From: Ruminococcus sp.
GTDB taxonomy: Bacteria; Bacillota; Clostridia; Oscillospirales; Ruminococcaceae
Direction of reading: 5' to 3'
DNA: 6,080 nucleotides
Assembly (NCBI GenBank): GCA_017544125.1
Contig: JAFYET010000051.1
Location: 1-6,080 of the forward strand
Shown: positions 1 through 4,174 of the stretch, piece by piece
How the letters are laid out: each line of letters opens with the position of its first letter
Position numbering within the stretch: position 1 is the first letter of the stretch
Notes under the pieces: model-generated
What the model was told of the DNA's origin: nothing
The model's database searches: none
Seen by the model: only the letters and a program-made list of their open reading frames with translations
Position numbers and translations under genes: made by a program

Positions 1-161
1 CCGATGCATCATCATCATCATCTGATGTAACGACCACAGAGAGCAAGCCCTCTGACGGTGACTTCACGCCTATGGCGGTTGTATTTGCCGCAGCAGGCGG
101 GGGATTGCTGATAGGTATTCTGGCTACTGTCGTGATAATGAAGAAAAAAATGAAAAAATAA
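1..161 (+). CDS. C-terminal end of a membrane-anchored surface protein (partial)
   Basis: This is the last 52 codons of a gene that begins left of the window; the reading frame runs from base 3 to a TAA at 159-161. The visible part starts with a Ser/Thr-rich stretch (DASSSSSDVTTTESKPSDG), typical of an extended extracellular stalk. One hydrophobic segment follows at roughly visible residues 24-46, rich in Ala, Gly, Val, Ile and Leu, and then a short basic tail (KKKMKK). That order fits a single-pass C-terminal anchor with the bulk of the protein outside the cell. No LPXTG sortase motif precedes the hydrophobic segment, so simple membrane anchoring is more likely than covalent wall attachment. 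The catalytic or binding part is outside the window, so no function can be assigned. An intrinsic terminator follows 7 bases after the stop. Confidence 0.75.
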   Translation, partial: DASSSSSDVTTTESKPSDGDFTPMAVVFAAAGGGLLIGILATVVIMKKKMKK

Positions 162-168
162 CCCCATA

Positions 169-197
169 CCGCACGGCGCTTATGCTGTGCGGTTTTT
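169..197 (+). terminator. Rho-independent terminator of the first gene
   Basis: CCGCAC (169-174) pairs with GTGCGG (187-192). The stem continues inward through a G-T wobble and two G-C pairs to a 6-base loop (178-183), and is followed at once by TTTTT (193-197). Its place just after the stop at 161 and before the promoter at 231 fits transcription ending for the upstream gene. Confidence 0.85.
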
Positions 198-230
198 GCT
201 GTCTGTATGGAATATGTTAAAAACACGTTA

Positions 231-259
231 TTGCCTTTTTCGTTATAATATGGTATAAT
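231..259 (+). promoter_or_regulatory. Sigma-A-type promoter of the cysteine synthase gene
   Basis: A -35 box TTGCCT (231-236) is separated by exactly 17 bases from a -10 box TATAAT (254-259). The -10 box is preceded by TGG, giving an extended -10 (TGnTATAAT). A second TATAAT at 244-249 has no equally good -35. The predicted start, near 266, leaves a leader of about 30 bases, too short for a T-box or SAM riboswitch, so no cysteine- or methionine-sensing RNA is apparent. AAAGGAGAG (278-286) supplies the ribosome binding site. Confidence 0.75.
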
Positions 260-294
260 AGCTAAGACGATGAATATAAAGGAGAGCTATACCG

Positions 295-1221
295 ATGATA
301 TATGATAACATTTTAGAGGCAATGGGGCATACCCCCATGATACGCTTAAACCGTATGAACAAGCCCGGCAATGCGCAGATACTCGTGAAATTCGAGGGGC
401 TCAATGTGGGCGGCTCGGTCAAGACGAGAACGGCTTATAATATGATAAAGAACGCCGAAAAGGAAGGGCTTATCAATAAAGACACTGTCATAGTCGAGCC
501 TACCAGCGGCAATCAGGGAATAGGGCTCGCACTGGTGGGGGCTGTCAGAGGTTATAAGACAGTGATAATAATGCCCGACTCGGTGAGCGAGGAGAGGAGA
601 AAGCTCGTGACCCACTACGGCGCTGAGGTCATTCTTATCCACGATGACGGGGATATCGGCAAGTGCATACAGAAATGCGTTGACACAGCCCTTGAAATGG
701 CGGCGGCTGACCCCAATGTCTATGTGCCCCAGCAGTTTGAGAATATCAACAACATCTACGCCCATAAGTATAACACCGCCCTTGAAATACTCGAGCAGAC
801 CGCCTGCAAGATAGACGGCTTCTGCTCAGGCATAGGCACAGGCGGCACTATCACGGGAATAGGGGAGACATTAAGAAACCAGTACCCCGATATGGAGATA
901 TGGGCAGTTGAGCCCGAGCACGCAGCGATACTTGCAGGTGGCACTGTCGGCACTCACCTGCAAATGGGCATAGGCGACGGCATCATACCCAAGATACTCA
1001 ATACCGAAATTTATGACCACATACACATCGTCACAGACGATGACGCTATAACCACCGCCAAGCGCCTTGCCTCCGAGGAGGGGATAATGTGCGGCATATC
1101 AAGCGGCACCAACGTCGCTGCCGCCCTTAAAATGGCAGAAAAGCTCGGCGAGGGCAAGACGGTAGTGACTATCCTCCCCGACACGGCAGAACGCTATTTC
1201 TCGACACCGCTGTTTGGGTGA
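295..1221 (+). CDS. cysK: Cysteine synthase (O-acetylserine sulfhydrylase) family, PLP enzyme
   Basis: The 308-residue product matches the fold-type II PLP enzymes that replace the acetyl group of O-acetylserine with sulfide to give cysteine in the cytoplasm. Visible motifs in order: GHTPMIRLN near residues 11-19; GGSVKTR at 39-45, with Lys43 as the expected Schiff-base lysine; the substrate-binding loop TSGNQG at 70-75; the conserved PQQF at 145-148; the phosphate-binding loop GTGGT at 181-185; a GISSG segment; and a C-terminal ERYFST signature. The length is slightly below typical CysK. Two departures stand out: Gln74 replaces the usual Thr of TSGNTG, and the usual TTGPEI stretch reads YNTALEI. 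A role as a divergent cysteine synthase subgroup or a related beta-replacement enzyme (CysM- or CBS-like) is therefore possible. The ATG has a good ribosome binding site 9-10 bases upstream. No cysE or sulfur-transport gene is adjacent, and the gene appears monocistronic. Confidence 0.88.
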   Translation: MIYDNILEAMGHTPMIRLNRMNKPGNAQILVKFEGLNVGGSVKTRTAYNMIKNAEKEGLINKDTVIVEPTSGNQGIGLALVGAVRGYKTVIIMPDSVSEERRKLVTHYGAEVILIHDDGDIGKCIQKCVDTALEMAAADPNVYVPQQFENINNIYAHKYNTALEILEQTACKIDGFCSGIGTGGTITGIGETLRNQYPDMEIWAVEPEHAAILAGGTVGTHLQMGIGDGIIPKILNTEIYDHIHIVTDDDAITTAKRLASEEGIMCGISSGTNVAAALKMAEKLGEGKTVVTILPDTAERYFSTPLFG

Positions 1222-1248
1222 TAGATGTAAGAGGTTAGAAATAAGAGA

Positions 1249-1301
1249 TAAGATAAATCGGAATTTAATCAATGCATAATTCATAATGCATAATGCATAA
1301 T
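1249..1301 (+). repeat. Left inverted-repeat arm of the MITE-like element
   Basis: The arm has an outer 19-base block (1249-1267), a 3-base linker and an inner 31-base block (1271-1301). The inner block is itself made of the short unit CATAAT(G/T) repeated about five times (as in AATGCATAATTCATAAT), so it combines a direct tandem repeat with an inverted repeat. Partner: 1429-1484. Confidence 0.8.
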
Positions 1302-1306
1302 GAAGG

Positions 1307-1324
1307 TGTCGGCTTGCGCCGACA
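1307..1324 (+). other. Perfect 7-bp hairpin competing with the candidate terminator
   Basis: TGTCGGC (1307-1313) and GCCGACA (1318-1324) form a perfect stem with the loop TTGC. The second strand is the one needed by the terminator stem at 1317-1350, because TGTCGGC occurs twice (1307 and 1343). The two structures exclude each other in RNA. Confidence 0.6.
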
Positions 1325-1358
1325 TATGGCCATTCGGCCTTCTGTCGGCGGCATTTTT
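1317..1358 (+). terminator. Candidate intrinsic terminator inside the MITE-like element
   Basis: CGCCGACA (1317-1324) pairs perfectly with TGTCGGCG (1343-1350). Inside that stem, GGCC (1328-1331) pairs with GGCC (1336-1339) around the loop ATTC. The stem is followed by GCATTTTT, with the T run at 1354-1358. This is the only terminator-like structure after the cysteine synthase gene, so it probably ends that transcript. Its 5' strand can instead pair with TGTCGGC at 1307-1313, so termination may be conditional. Confidence 0.5.
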
Positions 1359-1405
1359 CGCTTATCAAAGCAATTTCGTGGGAATAAAAGCCCGAATGGG
1401 CATCC

Positions 1406-1422
1406 GTCCTGCGTAGCAGGAC
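1406..1422. other. Perfect 7-bp hairpin in the right half of the element core
   Basis: GTCCTGC (1406-1412) pairs with GCAGGAC (1416-1422) around a 3-base loop. No T run follows, so it is not a terminator on the plus strand. Nearby, CCGAATGG (1392-1399) is the inverse of CCATTCGG (1330-1337). This allows a long-range 8-bp pairing that would bring the two halves of the core together inside the outer palindrome. Confidence 0.6.
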
Positions 1423-1428
1423 ACATCA

Positions 1429-1484
1429 ATTATGCATTATGAATTATGAATTATGCATTACTACGTAAATTCCCATTTATCTTA
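1429..1484 (-). repeat. Right inverted-repeat arm of the MITE-like element
   Basis: The inner block 1429-1459 and outer block 1466-1484 mirror the left arm (1249-1301), with one mismatch in each block and a 6-base linker here versus 3 on the left. The arm ends 9 bases before the AAAGGAG ribosome binding site (1494-1500) of the CotH gene, so any promoter or leader of that gene must lie in or pass through the element. Confidence 0.8.
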
Positions 1485-1507
1485 CTAAACCTTAAAGGAG
1501 CAAAAAT

Positions 1508-3121
1508 ATGAAACCAAAACTTATCCCCCTGCTGCTGTCTGCATTGCTGCTTGCGGGCTGCTCGAACAGCGGCTCGTCTTCACAGAGCGAGAGCTCATCA
1601 CAAAACAAAAGTGTAAGCTCATCACAGACCGAGAGCTCGTCACAGGCACAGGCTGCTGATGCTGATAAGTACGAGCTCGGCGATGTTATGCCCGTGCTCG
1701 CTATACAGACGGTCAGCACCGATAAAAAAGCCATAGACTTTGCCACAAAGCCCGTGGCACGCCATGTTGCACAAAGCATAGCAAGCTGGACACCCGGCTA
1801 TAAAATGCCCAAAGCCCCATACTATGAAGCCTGCACCGTTACTCTTACCGATAAGGGCGGAAGTACGCTCATCGACAGCGCACCTGCACAGGTCAAGGTC
1901 AGGGGCAACTGGACTACGACGTATAATAAAAAGCCCTACCGCATAAAGTTTGACGAGAAGCAGGCGATGCTCGGCCTTGCAGGCGGCGAGAAGTTCAAAA
2001 ACTGGCTGCTGCTTGCCGAGTATAAGGACGGCTCTATGCTCAGAAACAAATCAGCCCTTGCCATGGCAGATGAGATACTTGCTAAGGACGGGGTCTTCGC
2101 TTCTGATGCGGCGTTTGTCGAGGTGACTATAAACGGCAGCTACTTCGGCGTTTATCTGCTGTGCGAATACCCCCAGGCAAATAAGAACAGGATAGACATC
2201 ACCAAGCCGGAGGAGGGCTATGAGGGCACTGATATAGGCTACTTCCTTGAGTATGACGGCTACTATAATACCGAGGAGGATCTTAACGGCTTTAAGATCG
2301 GCTATAATAATGATGCTAAACTCACCCCCTATGACGGTGAGGGCGGCAAGAGGCAGTCATCGCCCCTGAGCGGCGGTCAGAACAAGGTGGGCATCTCGAT
2401 AAAGAGTGACATCTACTCGCAGGAGCAGCATGACTTCATAGCGGGCTTTGTTGATAATGTATATAATATAATGTACCACGCAGCATACGATAATAAGGCA
2501 TATGTCTTTAACGATGACTTTTCTGAAATAAAGGAAACCTCCGACATCACCCCCGAAGAGGCAGTAAGGCGTGTGGTCGATGTTGACTCGCTTGCCGATA
2601 TGTATATAGTCAGCGAGCTTACCTGCGATGCTGATATCTACTGGTCGAGCTTCTTTATGTATGCTGACTTCGGCGAGGGCGGCAGCAAAAAGCTCACCTT
2701 CGGCGACCCGTGGGACTTTGACTCGGGGCTTGGCAATAAAGACCGCTGTGCAAGCGGCGAGGGTTTCTATGCCGCAAATATAGTCTACGATGTTAACGAC
2801 AGATACGCCTCCGTCAACCCCTGGCTCACCGTGCTGATGTATCAGGACTGGTATACCGATATCATCAGGGATAAGTGGACAGCCGCCTACGATGACGGCG
2901 TTTTCGAGCGGGGCATACAGATGATAAAGGACGACACGGCGAACTTCGCCGCAGCCTTTGACCGCAACTATGAAAAGTGGGATAATATACGCCACAACGA
3001 GGCAGGCAACGAGCTTTGCCGTGCAGCAGCTGCCTGCAAGACACAGGCTGAGTGCGCCGAGTATCTTGCTTCCTGGCTCACCACCCGTGTTGAGTTTTTA
3101 AACGGGCAGTGGCATAAATGA
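1508..3121 (+). CDS. CotH kinase-domain lipoprotein
   Basis: The product has 537 residues. Residues 1-18 are a lipoprotein signal with the lipobox LAGC and Cys18 as the lipidated residue, so the protein should sit on the outer face of the membrane. Residues 19-50 are a low-complexity linker with four SSSQ units. The rest matches the CotH kinase family: VRGNW (131-135), KKPYRIKF (141-148), a WLLLAEYKDGSMLRNKSA block (166-183), VEVTINGSYFGVYLLCEY (204-221), a segment ending in YWSSFFMYAD near 378, and the WDFD motif at 402-405, whose aspartates probably bind metal by analogy with the kinase fold. A conserved WLTTRVEFLN-type tail closes it. CotH of Bacillus phosphorylates spore coat proteins; vegetative homologues in gut Firmicutes have mostly unknown substrates, so the target here is not known. 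ATG 1508 follows AAAGGAG at 7 bases. No clear promoter is visible between the MITE-like element and the start. No VTC or DUF4956 partner gene is adjacent. Confidence 0.88.
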   Translation: MKPKLIPLLLSALLLAGCSNSGSSSQSESSSQNKSVSSSQTESSSQAQAADADKYELGDVMPVLAIQTVSTDKKAIDFATKPVARHVAQSIASWTPGYKMPKAPYYEACTVTLTDKGGSTLIDSAPAQVKVRGNWTTTYNKKPYRIKFDEKQAMLGLAGGEKFKNWLLLAEYKDGSMLRNKSALAMADEILAKDGVFASDAAFVEVTINGSYFGVYLLCEYPQANKNRIDITKPEEGYEGTDIGYFLEYDGYYNTEEDLNGFKIGYNNDAKLTPYDGEGGKRQSSPLSGGQNKVGISIKSDIYSQEQHDFIAGFVDNVYNIMYHAAYDNKAYVFNDDFSEIKETSDITPEEAVRRVVDVDSLADMYIVSELTCDADIYWSSFFMYADFGEGGSKKLTFGDPWDFDSGLGNKDRCASGEGFYAANIVYDVNDRYASVNPWLTVLMYQDWYTDIIRDKWTAAYDDGVFERGIQMIKDDTANFAAAFDRNYEKWDNIRHNEAGNELCRAAAACKTQAECAEYLASWLTTRVEFLNGQWHK

Positions 3122-3135
3122 TATGCAAATGACAT

Positions 3136-3174
3136 CACCCCGGGGAAACGGCTTTCCCCAGGGTGGTTTGCTTT
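3136..3174 (+). terminator. Terminator hairpin between convergent genes
   Basis: CACCC (3136-3140) pairs with GGGTG (3161-3165), and after one C/A mismatch GGGGAAA (3142-3148) pairs with CTTTCCCC around a 4-base loop. The stem is followed by a T-rich GTTTGCTTT. It lies 15 bases after the CotH stop and just before the 3' end of the convergent gene. The plus-strand orientation is the better one, since no T run follows the hairpin on the minus strand, although the stem could still stall transcription from that side. Confidence 0.75.
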
Positions 3175-3183
3175 ATGTGCGGG

Positions 3184-3999
3184 TCAGTTGTTACCAAGCT
3201 CCCAGAACGCCACGGCGCTGGCGGCGGCTACGTTTAAGGAATCGACCCCGTGCGACATGGGTATCTTTATGGTGTAGTCGCAGGAGAGGATAGTTTCTTC
3301 TCTCAGTCCCTCGCCCTCGGTGCCGAGGATAACTGCGAGCCGCTCTTCCGATTTCACACGCTCATCTCTTATGCTCACAGTGTCATGCCGAAGCGCCATA
3401 GCGGCGGTGCAGAAGCCCTGCGATCTGAGAAAGCCCACATAACCGGGCGCAGGCTCGTCCATATACCCCCAGGGCACCTGAAACACAGTGCCCATGCTCA
3501 CCCTTACCGAGCGGCGGTAGAGCGGGTCGCTGCAAGCCTTTGTGAGCAGCACGGCATCTATCCCCAGCGCAGCCGCCGAGCGGAAAACTGCGCCTATGTT
3601 CGTCTGGTTCATTATGTCTTCAAGCACGGCTATGCGGCGGGCGTTTTTTATCAGGTCGGCAGCGGCGGTGAGCTTTTTGCGGCGCATAGCGCATAGCACC
3701 CCCTGAGTCAGCCTGAAGCCCGTTATCGCACACAGCGTCTGCTCATCTGATGTGTATACCGGCACACCGCCCACACGTGCGATGATGTCTGCTGCCTGCC
3801 CTGTGACGTATTTATCAAGCACCAGCAGCGACATGGGCTCATACCCCGCATCGAGGGCACGGCGTATCACCTTGGGGCTCTCGGCTATGAATATCCCTTC
3901 GTCCGGCTCGTTCCAGCGAAGCAGCTGCACCTCGGCTGTGGTGCGGTATGGCAGAAGCTGCTTATCGTCAAGGTCGGTTATTCTTATAATGTCGGGCAT
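3184..3999 (-). CDS. SpoU/TrmH-family RNA 2'-O-methyltransferase
   Basis: The 271-residue protein is a SPOUT-class enzyme that transfers a methyl group from S-adenosylmethionine to a ribose 2'-hydroxyl of rRNA or tRNA. An N-terminal substrate-binding-type domain (about residues 1-105, with the block EGIFIAESPKVIRRAL) precedes the knotted catalytic domain. The three SpoU motifs are clear: NIGAVFR at 134-140, with the catalytic-type Arg; ILGTEGEGL near 224-232; and IPMSHGVDSLNVAAASAVA near 246-264, which closes the SAM-binding knot. The exact RNA target cannot be read from sequence, so no symbol is given. The frame stays open upstream to a GTG at 4008. That GTG overlaps the ribosome binding site GAAAGGG (4014 down to 4008), which is spaced 8 bases from the ATG at 3999, so the ATG is the better start. 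The gene is convergent with the CotH gene and divergent from the LRR gene. Confidence 0.9.
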   Translation of the reverse strand: MPDIIRITDLDDKQLLPYRTTAEVQLLRWNEPDEGIFIAESPKVIRRALDAGYEPMSLLVLDKYVTGQAADIIARVGGVPVYTSDEQTLCAITGFRLTQGVLCAMRRKKLTAAADLIKNARRIAVLEDIMNQTNIGAVFRSAAALGIDAVLLTKACSDPLYRRSVRVSMGTVFQVPWGYMDEPAPGYVGFLRSQGFCTAAMALRHDTVSIRDERVKSEERLAVILGTEGEGLREETILSCDYTIKIPMSHGVDSLNVAAASAVAFWELGNN

Positions 4000-4007
4000 T
4001 TTCAGCA

Positions 4008-4014
4008 CCCTTTC
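4008..4014 (-). promoter_or_regulatory. Ribosome binding site that fixes the methyltransferase start
   Basis: Read on the minus strand this is GAAAGGG, ending 8 bases before ATG 3999. The last G of this site is also the first base of the in-frame GTG at 4008-4006, so the GTG cannot use it. This supports a 271-residue product rather than 274. Confidence 0.7.
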
Positions 4015-4063
4015 TTATAGTTATTGTAAGTATCGGTTTTATGCGGTGTCGGCTATACTGTTT

Positions 4064-4069
4064 ATTATA
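4064..4069 (-). promoter_or_regulatory. Possible -10 box for the methyltransferase gene
   Basis: The minus strand reads TATAAT here, about 65 bases upstream of ATG 3999, in an AT-rich divergent intergenic region. No convincing -35 hexamer lies 16-18 bases upstream, so this is only a candidate. Confidence 0.3.
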
Positions 4070-4104
4070 CAAAATACTCACCCCTTGTTTGTGAGAAATG
4101 TGTA

Positions 4105-4133
4105 TTGATATTATGAATAATCTGTGCTATAAT
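4105..4133 (+). promoter_or_regulatory. Near-consensus promoter of the LRR-dockerin gene
   Basis: TTGATA (4105-4110) and TATAAT (4128-4133) are separated by exactly 17 bases, and TGC before the -10 adds an extended -10 element. Transcription should start near 4140, giving a leader of about 35 bases. A second TATAAT at 4141-4146 lacks a matching -35. Confidence 0.75.
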
Positions 4134-4174
4134 GTTTATGTATAATCTTTTACCAAAAAGAAGGGGAGGAATAA

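Larger units (their letters stand above)
1249..1484. mobile_element. MITE-like intergenic element with long nested inverted repeats
   Basis: The gap between two genes is almost entirely a 236-base palindromic element. The outer arm 1249-1267 (TAAGATAAATCGGAATTTA) is the inverse of 1466-1484 with one mismatch. The inner arm 1271-1301 is the inverse of 1429-1459, again with one mismatch in 31. Unpaired linkers of 3 and 6 bases separate the two arm blocks, so 48 of 50 aligned positions pair. The core (1302-1428) carries further hairpins and no credible gene. Shorter inverted matches (GGTTAG at 1233, CTAAACC at 1485) may extend the element outward. No target-site duplication is obvious. Small size, terminal inverted repeats and lack of a transposase fit a non-autonomous MITE or a REP/BIME-type repeat; mobility is inferred from architecture only. 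Confidence 0.65.

Noticed and set aside
5..22. CAT/TCA trinucleotide run at the left edge
   Set aside because: In the reading frame it encodes a short serine run in a surface-protein stalk and needs no separate explanation.
260..294. Riboswitch or T-box upstream of the cysteine synthase gene
   Set aside because: The leader after the predicted transcription start is only about 30 bases, too short for these structures.
1099..1368. Minus-strand open frame spanning the end of the cysteine synthase gene and the element
   Set aside because: Part of it is translated AT-rich repeat (MNYAL-like residues) and part is antisense to a real gene; it has no domain or start signals.
1271..1459. CRISPR array
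   Set aside because: The repeated unit is only 6-10 bases, arranged as an inverted repeat, with no uniform 25-37-base repeats separated by unique spacers and no cas gene nearby.
2357..2995. Long minus-strand open frame (212 codons) inside the CotH gene
   Set aside because: It is antisense to a gene with clear family motifs, has no ribosome binding site or recognisable domain, and follows from the codon bias of the plus-strand gene.
4045..4054. GGTGTCGGCT shared with the MITE-like element core (1305-1314)
   Set aside because: Only 10 bases match, with no accompanying inverted repeats or hairpin, so this is probably chance rather than an element remnant.
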